Assembly (NCBI GenBank): GCA_016794725.1
Contig: JAEUGZ010000251.1
Coordinates: 1-49,300 of the forward strand
Direction: 5' to 3'
DNA from: Opitutaceae bacterium
GTDB lineage: Bacteria > Verrucomicrobiota > Verrucomicrobiia > Opitutales > Opitutaceae
Length of the DNA stretch: 49,300 bases
In this document: positions 28,647 through 37,289 of the stretch, piece after piece
Layout: each line of letters opens with the position of its first letter
How positions within the stretch are numbered: position 1 is the stretch's first letter
Notes under the pieces: generated by a model
What the model was told of the DNA's origin: nothing
Database searches by the model: none
The model's input: the letters and a program-made list of their open reading frames with translations, nothing else
Made by a program: the position numbers and the translations under genes

Positions 28647-28904
28647 TCAGGTGACCGGCGGCTTGGCCGGCAGCGGGGGCAGCTTGGGCAGCTCGATCTT
28701 GGGCAGGGTGGCGTGGGTCGGGGACATGGCGGCGGCCTTGTTGGAGGCGGCGATGTCAGTCAGGACCTCTTTGCGGAAAATGGGCACCTCGCGTGGCGCA
28801 GCGATGCCGATCTTGACCGTGTCACCATCGATCCGCGTGATGCGGATCTCAATGTTTCCGCCGATCACGATGGCCTCGTTTACTTTTCGAGTCAGGACGA
28901 GCAT
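28647..28904 (-). CDS. csrA: Carbon storage regulator CsrA with a Pro-rich tail
   Basis: RNA-binding translational regulator of 85 residues. The canonical 48-residue fold is intact: [36 protein letters not shown] and [14 protein letters not shown]-contacting residues at the ends (LTRK and VPIFRKE) are present. A tail of about 35 residues (Ala-rich, then [19 protein letters not shown]) is longer than usual and proline-rich. It starts 12 bases after fliW, so the antagonist and regulator are made from one transcript. The likely target is the flagellin mRNA immediately downstream. Confidence 0.95.
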   Translation of the reverse strand: MLVLTRKVNEAIVIGGNIEIRITRIDGDTVKIGIAAPREVPIFRKEVLTDIAASNKAAAMSPTHATLPKIELPKLPPLPAKPPVT

Positions 28905-28916
28905 GGGTGGCGGCAG

Positions 28917-29348
28917 TTAGCTGGCGGTGACGAGCGGATGACGGGCGCTGTAACGAGAGTGATTCGAGAGCACCACCTGCTTGGCAATACCGGTGCGTCG
29001 GTTGATGATGACCGGGCCGACCAGATTGACCGTCGCGGTGGGGGGCAGCGTGCGGCTGACCGTGACGATGTTGAGCACGAGTGCGTCGGAGGAATCGCTG
29101 ATGCCGAGGAAGGCGGCGTCCTCGTCGAACAACTCCAGTTCGTAGTCGGCAATGATGCCGGCGGGCTCGATCACCACAAAGTCGACCGGTTCGGCTCCGA
29201 GCAGGCGGAGCCAGCGGAACGGTAGCTGTTCCTGGCTGAAGAGCAGTTCAAAGCCGGTGTGATCGGGAAAACCCACGAGCCCTTCGGGCAGGCGAATGAT
29301 CTGGGGCGGCGCTTCGGGCAGCGTGGCGATTTCGGTGCTGACTTTCAT
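28917..29348 (-). CDS. fliW: Flagellar assembly factor FliW (CsrA antagonist)
   Basis: A 143-residue cytoplasmic protein that binds CsrA and is released from it by flagellin binding. Family motifs: IIRLPEGLVGFPDHTGFELL near residue 17, PFRWLRLLGAEPVDFVVIEP, then LNIVTV, TVNLVGPVIINRRTGIAKQV and a final HSRYSARHPL, close to the usual SxYxxRHPL ending. Length is normal for FliW. It lies between flgL and csrA, the common fliW-csrA arrangement. The 90-base gap before it shows no promoter I trust. Confidence 0.95.
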   Translation of the reverse strand: MKVSTEIATLPEAPPQIIRLPEGLVGFPDHTGFELLFSQEQLPFRWLRLLGAEPVDFVVIEPAGIIADYELELFDEDAAFLGISDSSDALVLNIVTVSRTLPPTATVNLVGPVIINRRTGIAKQVVLSNHSRYSARHPLVTAS

Positions 29349-29438
29349 GAGTTCTCGAAGGAAGACGGACGGGGAACAGGTGATCCTGGTCGGTTGAACG
29401 GGCCGGAAGCTTTCCTGCCCTCACCAACACAAGCATGA

Positions 29439-30338
29439 CTACCGGAGGTAGTCGAGGAGTGACATTTGCAGAATCTTGGTGGCGGAGGAGAGCGCCGCCT
29501 CATAGGCGGTCGAGGTCTGGCCAAGCCGGACCACGGTCTCGGGCAGATCCGCATCGACCTCATTGGAAACAAGCTGGTCGAGGTTATCACCCCGGGCTTG
29601 CTGCTGAGCCTGGTTGACCTCGATACGCAATTCAATCGCGCCGTGCTCGCTCAATGCGTTCACAAGCAGATTCTCGGAGCCCTCCAGCTGAGAACGGGTG
29701 GTCGCAACCGCCGTCGAGTCCCCAGCCACCAGGGCGTCACGCAGGGCAACGAGTTGATTGATGAAGTCACGGACCCCCGTATTGGTCGCGCCCGTGGTTC
29801 CAGGTGCAATACTGGCCGTTTCCGAGAGCTGGATGGAGGACTGATTGGCATTACCCACATAGGCAGTCGCGGTGATCTGCCCGGTCGTGAGGCTGCGCGT
29901 CGCCGTGAAAGGAGCGGCGTCGATGGCCGTGCCGGCGAAAAGGTAGTCGTTGCGAAAACGGGTGTTGGCCGATTGAAGCGACTGCTCGATCAGCTGGTTG
30001 ACCTCGGAGGCATAGGCGCGGTAGGCATCGGGACTGGCGATACCGGACCCGAGCGTCGCGATCTCTCCCGCACGGTCGGAAATCTCCTTCAATCCCTTCA
30101 AACCGGCGAACGAAGCCTGCGAGATCTCAAGCGCGGTGGCCGCATTGCGGTCGAACTGCTGGATCTGCGAACGCTCGTTCTCCATCGTCAGCACCCGGCC
30201 AATCGCCGCCGGATTGTCGGACGGCACAAAGATGCGCTGACCCGTCGCGATCTGCTGCTGCAGCTGGGCCTGGCGGCTCGCCAGCTTCTGGATCTGGACG
30301 ATGACACTTTCGGAAGCGTTGTTGGTTGGGACGCGCAT
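29439..30338 (-). CDS. flgL: Hook-filament junction protein FlgL
   Basis: A 299-residue flagellin-fold junction protein (HAP3) linking hook and filament. The N-terminal helix IQKLASRQAQLQQQIATGQR, then VPSDNPAAIGRVLTMENERS, matches FlgL rather than flagellin. The C-terminal helix ends LSSATKILQMSLLDYLR, also characteristic. FlgK lies 53 bases upstream and is its assembly partner; FlgN further upstream is their likely export chaperone. Confidence 0.93.
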   Translation of the reverse strand: MRVPTNNASESVIVQIQKLASRQAQLQQQIATGQRIFVPSDNPAAIGRVLTMENERSQIQQFDRNAATALEISQASFAGLKGLKEISDRAGEIATLGSGIASPDAYRAYASEVNQLIEQSLQSANTRFRNDYLFAGTAIDAAPFTATRSLTTGQITATAYVGNANQSSIQLSETASIAPGTTGATNTGVRDFINQLVALRDALVAGDSTAVATTRSQLEGSENLLVNALSEHGAIELRIEVNQAQQQARGDNLDQLVSNEVDADLPETVVRLGQTSTAYEAALSSATKILQMSLLDYLR

Positions 30339-30391
30339 GGTGGTGAACGAGTGACAGGAAGCGAAGGAAGCGCCGGTTGAAAGTCAGTGAA

Positions 30392-31813
30392 TCAGACGCC
30401 CATGCGGTTAACGACGGTATCCAAGAGGTCATCGATCACTTGAATGACCCGTGATGAGGCCTGGAACGAGCGCTGATACTTGAGCAAGTCAGCCATTTCC
30501 TCATCCAGGGACACGCCACTGACGGCATCCCGCTGGCCGCGGACGATCTTCTCGATGTTCTGCTGGTCATCGAGACGCGAATTTGTGCCCGAGAGCGCCT
30601 GTCCGAGATCAGTGACGGTCTTGGTGAAATGCTGACTGAAGGTGCCATCAATGACATCACCGCCGGCCGACGAAAACGTGTGCGAAGCCAGGGCGGCCAC
30701 CGCCGCGGCGATGGTGTTGTCCCCCGCCGGACCACCGTCCGACGCTTTGAGCGTGGTGCTGCTGAGACCACCCGCCAGGGAGACCGAGGCCGCGGTCAGA
30801 CCCGTGCCAAGGAAGAAGTCACCCGTGGCGCCGGTGGGATTGTAGGCGTCATTGACCGCCTGAACCAATTGACTGGCCAGGTCGTCGATCTCATCGCGCG
30901 TATCCTGAATGATGGTATCGCGGGCATCGCGGGCGCCCTTGATGCTTCCACCGCTCAGAGCAACCGCCGTGGCGGGCGCACCCGCGGTCAAAGTGGAACC
31001 GGCGAAGGTGACCGGGCCGGTGACGGAAGCCAGATTGACGAGAAGGATCTCGTTGCCCAGGGCATCGCGAGTCAGCACATCAATCTGTCCCGGCGAGCCG
31101 GAAGCGGGACGCGTTTCGAAGGACATCTTGGTTGCCAGCTCCTCGAGCTTGGCCTGGCGCTGGTCGCGCAGATCGACGGCGCCACCCGGCGTATTGACCT
31201 CAAGGCGACCAATCTGACCGTTGAGTTCGGCGATGGTGGTCAGCAGGCGGTTCACCTCGCTGACATCCTCGGTGATCTGGGAGGTCAGGTCGGTCTGGAC
31301 CTGACCAAGACGCTCGTCCGTGACCTGAAAGCGATCCACCAGGATGCTGGCCTTCTGGAGCAGCGTCTGACGTTCGCCGACATCGGTCGGGCGGGTGGCG
31401 AAGCTCTGAAAGGCGTTGAAGAAGTCGCTCAGTGACTCGGCAATGCCTTGTCCGCCGCTGGAAGCGCTGGTGGCATTGGCGTCCTGGGCTCGATTGACCG
31501 ACTGGCCGATGCCGGCCTGGGCCTTTTCGTAGGCGGCCTGCTCGGCCTCGAGCGAGGACGTGAGGGAAATCTCCCGGACCGTCTGACGGTCGAGCAGCAC
31601 GTCGCGCAGTTGCTCGATCTGCTTGGCCTCGAGACCCAGGGACTGGGCGCCCAGGGGGGTGACGACGGTGCCCCGGTCTCCAAAGACGATGCGCTGACGG
31701 GCGTAGTTGGGATTATTGACGTTGGCCAGGTTTCGCCCGGCCGTCTCCACCGCGCGCGACTGCGCGGCGAGGGCTTTGACACCAGCGGAGAGACTTCCAA
31801 AGAGACCGGACAT
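30392..31813 (-). CDS. flgK: Hook-filament junction protein FlgK
   Basis: A 473-residue HAP1 protein between hook and FlgL. It starts LFGSLSAGVKALAAQSRAVE, then NLANVNNPNYARQRIVF, the rod/hook family motif. The FlgK helical region (QLRDVLLDRQTVREISLTSS) follows, and it ends with DLLKYQRSFQASSRVIQVID, the conserved C-terminal axial helix. Length is in the normal range (about 450-650). It is exported by the flagellar type III system with no cleaved signal. The gap to FlgN (86 bases) has a GG/GC pair resembling -24/-12 but with spacing one base too long. Confidence 0.95.
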   Translation of the reverse strand: MSGLFGSLSAGVKALAAQSRAVETAGRNLANVNNPNYARQRIVFGDRGTVVTPLGAQSLGLEAKQIEQLRDVLLDRQTVREISLTSSLEAEQAAYEKAQAGIGQSVNRAQDANATSASSGGQGIAESLSDFFNAFQSFATRPTDVGERQTLLQKASILVDRFQVTDERLGQVQTDLTSQITEDVSEVNRLLTTIAELNGQIGRLEVNTPGGAVDLRDQRQAKLEELATKMSFETRPASGSPGQIDVLTRDALGNEILLVNLASVTGPVTFAGSTLTAGAPATAVALSGGSIKGARDARDTIIQDTRDEIDDLASQLVQAVNDAYNPTGATGDFFLGTGLTAASVSLAGGLSSTTLKASDGGPAGDNTIAAAVAALASHTFSSAGGDVIDGTFSQHFTKTVTDLGQALSGTNSRLDDQQNIEKIVRGQRDAVSGVSLDEEMADLLKYQRSFQASSRVIQVIDDLLDTVVNRMGV

Positions 31814-31899
31814 AAAGAGGTGAAACGACCTGTGAGGAGCGGAAGGACGAACCAGTGACCGGCGGGCAGACCCGGTCAGTTCGATCTGCCGCAGGGGGA

Positions 31900-32391
31900 T
31901 CAGCCGGCGGCCTGCCAGGCCGCATCGTTGGCGGATACACTGACCTGCCCGCGCGGGGAGTAGGTCTTGACGAAGGCAGCCGGACGGATCGTCCGGAGCA
32001 TTTCCTGATGCATCTCGACGGCACGTCCCAGCAACTGCTGGTTCTGCCGGGCGCCGCGACGGACGCGATGGATAAGGTGGTTCACCTCGTCAATGAGGGC
32101 ATCGAGCAGCGGCTGCACTTCCGCGGGGAAGCGCGGCAGAAGCTGGCGAAGGTGAGTGTCAGCCGGATACCCGTGCAGCTCCGCGACCTCGCGAACAAAC
32201 AATTCGCGACGGAGGCGGTGCTCGGCCGTGGTGCGGGCCTGCGTCTCGATCGTCTGGGCGAGAGAAAGAACTGCGTCCGGATTGCGACGCAGGAGGTGGT
32301 TCTGCTGTTCTTCGAAGAGAGCGAGCAGACCGCCGTAGCCCTGCAGCTCGGTGCGCAGATGATTAGCGATGATTTCCCAGGTGGAAGACAT
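31900..32391 (-). CDS. flgN: FlgN-like export chaperone
   Basis: A 163-residue, mostly helical cytoplasmic protein, consistent in size and pattern with FlgN chaperones for FlgK and FlgL. The N-terminal helix (IIANHLRTELQGYGGLLALF, then EEQQNHLL) and a second long helix (LLDALIDEVNHLIHRVRRGA, then RQNQQLLGRA) resemble the FlgN hairpin. The motif around the final EMHQEMLRTI is also FlgN-like. Sequence identity in this family is low, so the call leans on position directly before flgK. Confidence 0.8.
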   Translation of the reverse strand: MSSTWEIIANHLRTELQGYGGLLALFEEQQNHLLRRNPDAVLSLAQTIETQARTTAEHRLRRELFVREVAELHGYPADTHLRQLLPRFPAEVQPLLDALIDEVNHLIHRVRRGARQNQQLLGRAVEMHQEMLRTIRPAAFVKTYSPRGQVSVSANDAAWQAAG

Positions 32392-32406
32392 GGTGAAGTG
32401 AAAGGA

Positions 32407-32802
32407 TCAGGAGGGATTGGCCGCCGGAACCGGAGTTTCGTCGCCCGCGGTGGGCAACCCCTTGCCGGGAGGCGTAAGTTGACGTGAAAGCATTTGGGCA
32501 AGCCCGAGACCGCCACCCTGCGACAGGGAGGTGGCAAGGACATCGGTGAGCATGTAGCCGTAGACACCGCCGCCCGAACCGCCGGCGCCGCCGAGTCCTC
32601 CGCTCATGATCGGTTCAATCGCGGGGGTGAGCAGCTGGCGGAGAATGATGGCCTCGAACTGAGAAGCGGCCTTCTTCACATCCGCGGGCGTGGCCACGCG
32701 GCCGGCCACCGAACGCGTCGCGGAAGCGAGTCCGAGGGGCGCGTCGATTGCCTTGGCCCAGGCGGGCTGGGCGGATGCGGAGGAGATGGCAGAAATACTC
32801 AT
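32407..32802 (-). CDS. flgJ: Rod-assembly protein FlgJ, N-terminal domain only
   Basis: A 131-residue protein with the rod-binding domain of FlgJ: VKKAASQFEAIILRQLLTPA, then MSGGLGGAGGSGGGVYGYML, TDVLATSLSQGGGLGLAQML. The peptidoglycan hydrolase domain found in enterobacterial FlgJ is absent, as in many other phyla, so a separate lytic enzyme should open the cell wall. It sits 12 bases after flgI, as is common. The last 25 residues are Pro/Gly-rich and probably disordered. Confidence 0.88.
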   Translation of the reverse strand: MSISAISSASAQPAWAKAIDAPLGLASATRSVAGRVATPADVKKAASQFEAIILRQLLTPAIEPIMSGGLGGAGGSGGGVYGYMLTDVLATSLSQGGGLGLAQMLSRQLTPPGKGLPTAGDETPVPAANPS

Positions 32803-32814
32803 GAGTGTGGGCGA

Positions 32815-33960
32815 CTAGTTGATGAGCAGTTCCGCCTGCAGGGCCCCGGAGCGTTTCAGGGTCTGGAAGATCGCCATCATCTCACGGGTCGAAACGCCGA
32901 GGGCGTTGAGCGCGGCAGCGAGCCGCTCGATGGAGGGAGCATCATTCACAATCGTGAATCCGCCCTTGACCTCGTCGACATTCGTCTGGGTGCTCGGCAC
33001 CGCCACGGTTTCGCCGGAGTTGTTGAAGGAGTTGGGCTGGGAAACGCCGACATTCGACGTCACCGTGATGGTGAGCGAACCCAGGCTGATCGCCACCTGG
33101 GACAAGCGGACCGTCGAGGTGGCGACGATGGTGCCCGTGCGCTCGTTGATGACAATGCGCGCCAGCGTGTCGGGGGTGACCTCGATCTGGCCGAGGTCGG
33201 CGAGAAAGGCGACCTCGCGGCCGCGGTAGTCGTCCGGCAGTTTCACCTCAATCGAGGCCGAGTCACGGGCCAGCGCCGTGCCTGGATACACGGCATTGAT
33301 GGCGGTGGCCATGCGGGCCGCGGAGGTGAAATCGGGATTGTGCATCTGCAGCGTGAGGAGCCCGTCATTGACGAACCGGGCCGGGATTTCGCGCTCAATG
33401 ATGGCGCCACTGCTGATGACGCCCACCGTCGGATGGTTCTTCTGCACCGTGGCGCCACCGGCACCGCCGGCGCCACCGAGGAATCCGCCCACGGCAATGG
33501 GACCTTGGGCGACGGCATAGACGCGACCATCCGCACCCAGCATTGGGGTTTGCAGGAGGACGCCGCCCTGCAACGTCTTGGCGTCGCTCATTGACGCCAC
33601 CGTGACGTCAATTCGCGCACCATTGCGAAGAAAGGGCCCGATGTCCGTGGTCACCATGACCGCCGCCACGTTCTTGGCCTTGATCTGGGTGGGGTCGATG
33701 GTGATGCCGAAGCGCTGCAGCGTATTGGCCACCGAGCGGAGCGTGCCCTGGGCGTTGGAATCGCCGTCACCCGCGAGACCGATGACCAGACCGTAACCAA
33801 CCAATTGATTCTCGCGGCCGCCGCTGACCAGGGTCAAATCCTTGACCCGCGATGCCTGGAGCATCGAAACAAAACCGGTGAGCAGGACCACCATCATGGT
33901 CCCCCGCGGTGCGAGACGCGGGAAAAGAAACCGGGCAAAACGTGCCGAAGAGAGGCGCAT
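32815..33960 (-). CDS. flgI: Flagellar P-ring protein FlgI
   Basis: A 381-residue periplasmic protein that forms the P-ring bushing around the rod. It has an export signal (residues about 13-36), then SRVKDLTLVSGGRENQLVGY, GLVIGLAGDGDSN, LQRFGITIDPTQIKAKNVAA, VMVTTDIGPFLRNGARIDVT and the C-terminal VSTREMMAIFQTLKRSGALQ, all strong FlgI signatures. Length is normal. The residue run AVAQGPIAVGG is also conserved. It overlaps no neighbour; flgH lies 38 bases upstream. Confidence 0.96.
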   Translation of the reverse strand: MRLSSARFARFLFPRLAPRGTMMVVLLTGFVSMLQASRVKDLTLVSGGRENQLVGYGLVIGLAGDGDSNAQGTLRSVANTLQRFGITIDPTQIKAKNVAAVMVTTDIGPFLRNGARIDVTVASMSDAKTLQGGVLLQTPMLGADGRVYAVAQGPIAVGGFLGGAGGAGGATVQKNHPTVGVISSGAIIEREIPARFVNDGLLTLQMHNPDFTSAARMATAINAVYPGTALARDSASIEVKLPDDYRGREVAFLADLGQIEVTPDTLARIVINERTGTIVATSTVRLSQVAISLGSLTITVTSNVGVSQPNSFNNSGETVAVPSTQTNVDEVKGGFTIVNDAPSIERLAAALNALGVSTREMMAIFQTLKRSGALQAELLIN

Positions 33961-33998
33961 GGAAGAGAGAAGATCGAAAACCGGGGAACGAAGGCGGA

Positions 33999-34616
33999 TC
34001 AGTAGGGACGCAGCTTTTCGTACAACTTGGTCAGCCAGCCCTTCTTTTGGGCGTCCGTCAGGCTGCCCTCGCTGATGAACTCGACCCGGGCGTCCGCAAT
34101 GTTGCTGGAGGCCACCGTGTTGACGCTCGTGACATCGTCGGCACGCACCAGGCCATGAAGGATGACGTGCTGGGTTTCCCCGGACGACACCACGCGGCGG
34201 ACGCCCTCGATGACGAGATTGCCGTTGGGGAGAACATCGGTGACCAGCACCGCGGTGCGGGCATTGAGGCTCTGGGTATTGTTCACTTCACCACCGCCGT
34301 TGAAGTCGTTGCTGCCGCCAAGCTTGATCGACGGCAGGGCCCCTTTGTGCGTTCCGAGACGGCTGACGTCCGCGGGGAAAAGGAACTGCTCGACGCCGGC
34401 GTCGACGTTGGCGGCCGAGTTGGTCTTCTTGGTCTGTGACGACTGCGTTGCAGCCGTTTCCTGGACGACGACCGTGAGGATGTCACCCACGCGACTGGCC
34501 TTGCGATCGGCGAACATGGCGCGCTCGGAGCTGCCCGGCGCGGTCCAGAGCGATTCAGCCGCGGCGGGGAGCGAACTGGCGGCGAGGAAAACGAGACTGA
34601 GTGTGGAAGTGCGCAC
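33999..34616 (-). CDS. flgH: Flagellar L-ring protein FlgH, without a lipobox
   Basis: Outer-membrane L-ring subunit of 205 residues using the GTG at 34616; the open frame continues to 34886 but would run through flgA. Signatures: SLWTAPGSSERAMFADRKAS, RVGDILTVVVQETAATQSS, LVTDVLPNGNLVIEGVRRVV, GLVRADDVTSVNTVASSNIA and the end KKGWLTKLYEKLRPY. The signal peptide (TLSLVFLAASSLPAAAESLW) has no cysteine at the cleavage site and I find none in the protein, so it cannot be the lipoprotein FlgH usually is. It is otherwise complete. Confidence 0.93.
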   Translation of the reverse strand: MRTSTLSLVFLAASSLPAAAESLWTAPGSSERAMFADRKASRVGDILTVVVQETAATQSSQTKKTNSAANVDAGVEQFLFPADVSRLGTHKGALPSIKLGGSNDFNGGGEVNNTQSLNARTAVLVTDVLPNGNLVIEGVRRVVSSGETQHVILHGLVRADDVTSVNTVASSNIADARVEFISEGSLTDAQKKGWLTKLYEKLRPY

Positions 34617-34636
34617 GGGAGTGAAGCGTCGAAGGT

Positions 34637-35404
34637 TCAGAAGCGGACCTGAGCGCGGTTTTCGGCCACCACCAGCGCGGCGAACTCGCGTTTGGACTCG
34701 ATGTTGCGGACACGCACGGTCTCGCCCTGGCCACCATCCTGCATGGCGACGGCCTTGAGCGTGATCTGCAGCGGGCCATCCACGGCGGCGACCTCGATGA
34801 CCGAACCCTTGCGCACGAGCGCCCGGCGGCTTACGTCGCGCCAGGTCACAAGGCGCCCGGCGGGAACCGGGCGAAGGAACGTCCATTCGTGGGTGCGCAC
34901 CAGCGAGGTGGAGATGACATCGCGTTCGCGCAACGCATCGATGCGACGCAGGTCGCAGGAGGAGGGATCGAACATGGCACCGCGTTCAAACGGAGTGCGA
35001 ACCACCCAGGCATCGCGCCAGAGCTGGGCGCGGCAGGTGAGGGTCTCGTCCAGCGTGGTGCCGGCCGGACTGGTGATCCGGATACGGAAGAGCATCGACG
35101 AGGCGAGCTGGCCGGGAAACTCGACCAGCGACACCGTCCAGCCATCCGTGGTCTGCGCTGCGGCGCCGGTCACCGCGGGCAGGGCCCAGGGACGCAGCGG
35201 ATCAAGCTGAAGGTCACCCTCGACATTGAAGTGATCAACGAGATCGCGCGAAACCAGAGCCAACAGACGAGCACGGACCTCGTCAGCGACGCCGCGGGGC
35301 GCGGCGACCGCCGGAGTTTCGGTTTGCGCGGCACCAGGCGAAGCCAGCAGCAGCGCCAGCAGTGCGAAGGAGATGAGGAAGGGGGCGAGCGGACGGGCTG
35401 ACAT
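34637..35404 (-). CDS. flgA: P-ring assembly chaperone FlgA
   Basis: A 255-residue periplasmic chaperone for P-ring assembly. The signal peptide is FLISFALLALLLASPGAAQ. The SAF-like and C-terminal parts are recognisable: RIDALRERDVISTSLVR, FLRPVPAGRLVTWRDVSRRA, LVRKGSVIEVAAVDGPLQIT, LKAVAMQDGGQGETVRVRNI, then ESKREFAALVVAENRAQVRF. The last blocks (GGQGETVRVRN and SKREF...V) are the FlgA hallmarks. Its place between flgG and flgH is common outside the enterics. Confidence 0.93.
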   Translation of the reverse strand: MSARPLAPFLISFALLALLLASPGAAQTETPAVAAPRGVADEVRARLLALVSRDLVDHFNVEGDLQLDPLRPWALPAVTGAAAQTTDGWTVSLVEFPGQLASSMLFRIRITSPAGTTLDETLTCRAQLWRDAWVVRTPFERGAMFDPSSCDLRRIDALRERDVISTSLVRTHEWTFLRPVPAGRLVTWRDVSRRALVRKGSVIEVAAVDGPLQITLKAVAMQDGGQGETVRVRNIESKREFAALVVAENRAQVRF

Positions 35405-35447
35405 GGCGAAAGGGACGGAGAGAAAGAAGAACGATGCGGGCGGGGAC

Positions 35448-36230
35448 TCAGCGCTTCATTTGCGCGACGCTCTGAAGCATCTCGTCGGAGGTCTGGATGG
35501 ACTTGCTGTTCACCTCATAGGCGCGCTGGGCAACGATCAGGTTCACCATTTCCTCCACGATGTTCACATTGGAGGTCTCGATGTAGCCCTGGAGTGTGTT
35601 GCCGAAACCCTGCTCGCCGGGCTGACCCTGTTCGGGCGTGCCGCTGGCGGCCGTTTCCTCATAGAGATTGCCGCCGAGGCTGCGCAGACCGGACGGGTTG
35701 GCGAAGCGGGTCAGCGTCAGACGAAACGTCTGGTTGCCGGTCGCGCTTTGCACCGTCACCTCGCCGTTGTCGGCGATCGTGACCGCGGTGGATCCCGGGG
35801 GAATCGGCTGGAAGCCGCTGAGCAGCGGCATGCCGTCATTGTTGGTCACCACGCCGGTGGGAGAGAGTTTGAAGGAACCGTCGCGCGTATAACCGATGGT
35901 GCCGTCGGGACGCTGAACCTCGAAAAAGCCGTCACCCTGGATGGCGACATCAAGTTTTTCACCGGTGGCGTTGACCTGGCCCTGCGTGAACACCTTGGAC
36001 GTCGCGGCCACGCGCGATCCGTTGCCCACCTCGACACCGGTCGGCACGAGATTGCCGCCGCCGCTCTCGGTGCCGGCGCCGCGCGGACGCTGGTAGAGGA
36101 GATCCTGAAACTCGATCTTGCTGCGCTTGAAGCCCGGCGTGTTCACGTTCGCGAGATTGTTCGCGATCGTGTTGAGGTTGAGCTGCTGGGCCTCCATGCC
36201 CGTGGCTGCACTGTAGAGCGAGAGATTCAT
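35448..36230 (-). CDS. flgG: Distal rod protein FlgG
   Basis: A 260-residue distal rod subunit. The N-terminus MNLSLYSAATGMEAQQLNLN and NNLANVNTPGFKRSKIEFQD carries the rod/hook signature. It has VFTQGQVNATGEKLDVAIQG, DGFFEVQRPDGTIGYTRDGS and the FlgG-type C-terminus GYIETSNVNIVEEMVNLIVA, QRAYEVNSKSIQTSDEMLQS. Length equals typical FlgG. It follows the FlgF-like gene by 62 bases. Confidence 0.96.
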   Translation of the reverse strand: MNLSLYSAATGMEAQQLNLNTIANNLANVNTPGFKRSKIEFQDLLYQRPRGAGTESGGGNLVPTGVEVGNGSRVAATSKVFTQGQVNATGEKLDVAIQGDGFFEVQRPDGTIGYTRDGSFKLSPTGVVTNNDGMPLLSGFQPIPPGSTAVTIADNGEVTVQSATGNQTFRLTLTRFANPSGLRSLGGNLYEETAASGTPEQGQPGEQGFGNTLQGYIETSNVNIVEEMVNLIVAQRAYEVNSKSIQTSDEMLQSVAQMKR

Positions 36231-36292
36231 AGCGGAGGATGCGGTGGCGGTAGAGGCGGAACGCTGTCGTTAAAAAGTGAGTACGTGAGGGC

Positions 36293-37039
36293 TCAACCGA
36301 GGACTTCCAGGGTCTTGCCCAGCGACTGGTCGCGGGTCTGAATCAGTTTCTGATTGGCCTCATAGGCACGGGCGATGTTGACGAGGTCCACCATTTCGCG
36401 GAGCGGCGTGATGTTGCTCGACTCCAGGTAGCCCTGCAGCACCTCGGGGCGTTCGACCTGGGTGGGAGGAGGACCCTTGTTGATGAAGGCACCGGCGGAA
36501 AGAGGAACCAGCTGCTGGTTGTCGGCAAACTTGACCACGCTCAACTTCCCCACGGGTGTGCCGCCCTGGATGACGCGACCATCCGGGTTGATCACCACCG
36601 CCGCATTGCCCGGCAAGAGGGTAATGGGATCTCCGGACTCTGAGAGAATCTTGGTGTCGTGGGAGGTCACGAGGGTGCGATCCGCCCGCTGACGCAGTTC
36701 ACCGGCCCGCGTATAGGCGCGGCGCCCGTCTTCCAGCTGGATTTCGAAGAAACCGTCCCCCTGCAACGCGACGTCCAGATCGCGGCGCGTCGGCTGGGTC
36801 TCTCCCTGCTGAAAACTGATTCCGTAGCCCACCTTCGGGAAGTGCATCATCTCGCCACTGCCTTCGCCGTTCCGGGCCCGCGGATCGGCCTGAAGCTCGC
36901 CGCTGATGGCCTCTGAAAAGTTCACCGTGCGCTTCTTGTACCCAGACACCTGGCTCGAGGTGATATTCTGGGTGACGGCGTCCTGCCACCGCTCCAAGGC
37001 GGAAAGGGACGCTGCGCTCTGGTAAAGTCCAATATTCAT
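36293..37039 (-). CDS. flgF: Proximal rod protein FlgF
   Basis: A 248-residue rod protein of the FlgF/FlgG family. It starts MNIGLYQSAASLSALERWQD, keeps the rod motif in altered form (AVTQNITSSQVSGYKKRTVN), and has RDLDVALQGDGFFEIQLEDG plus the axial C-terminus GYLESSNITPLREMVDLVNI, ARAYEANQKLIQTRDQSLGK. Its position before flgG and its size identify FlgF. It is the first gene of the long flgF-to-flagellin string and has a sigma-54-type element 18 bases before its ATG. The start agrees with the family N-terminus. Confidence 0.9.
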   Translation of the reverse strand: MNIGLYQSAASLSALERWQDAVTQNITSSQVSGYKKRTVNFSEAISGELQADPRARNGEGSGEMMHFPKVGYGISFQQGETQPTRRDLDVALQGDGFFEIQLEDGRRAYTRAGELRQRADRTLVTSHDTKILSESGDPITLLPGNAAVVINPDGRVIQGGTPVGKLSVVKFADNQQLVPLSAGAFINKGPPPTQVERPEVLQGYLESSNITPLREMVDLVNIARAYEANQKLIQTRDQSLGKTLEVLG

Positions 37040-37057
37040 CGCGAGTCACTGCTCTAA

Positions 37058-37072
37058 GCAATGGCGATGCCA
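37058..37072 (-). promoter_or_regulatory. Sigma-54-type promoter ahead of flgF
   Basis: On the minus strand TGGCAT-C-GCCA-TTGC matches the -24/-12 consensus TGGCAYr-N4-TTGC with exact spacing (GG to GC). The -12 C lies 18 bases before the flgF ATG, so the predicted leader is only about 6-7 bases. It heads the flgF-flgG-flgA-...-flagellin genes. Confidence 0.65.
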
Positions 37073-37121
37073 GCTTCCTAACTAGCGACAGACCAAACTA
37101 TTAATCGGCCATCCAGCCGCG

Positions 37122-37137
37122 CGGCAAGAATTGCTGT
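37122..37137. promoter_or_regulatory. Candidate enhancer site for the flgF sigma-54 promoter
   Basis: CGGCAAGAATTGCTGT has an inner inverted repeat GGCAA-gaa-TTGC. It matches the sites found ahead of flhF, fliO and flhB. Its centre is about 71 bp upstream of the -12 element, suitable for an NtrC-type activator. Confidence 0.5.
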
Positions 37138-37289
37138 ACGCCCTCACGGCAGGAATTGCCGGTCGAGAAGAAAGGCACTTTTCCTCCGCCCCGGGAAGGC
37201 GAGCGGTCCCCGCAGCCGGCCCGGGTCGAGCCGCCCATCGGCAGCAAAGAAAACCGCCTCACGCGGCCGCACTGTTCCGGCGGAGTGTC

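Noticed and set aside
31814..31899. Fifth sigma-54-like promoter before flgK
   Set aside because: The GG and GC doublets are 11 rather than 10 bases apart, and no CGGCA enhancer-like site lies upstream.
34617..34886. N-terminal extension of FlgH by 90 residues
   Set aside because: The extension is Arg/Pro-rich nonsense antisense-like sequence inside flgA; the GTG at 34616 is followed by a proper signal peptide.
36293..37039. Reading this gene as a second flgG
   Set aside because: It is FlgG-like, but size, altered rod motif and position directly before flgG fit FlgF.
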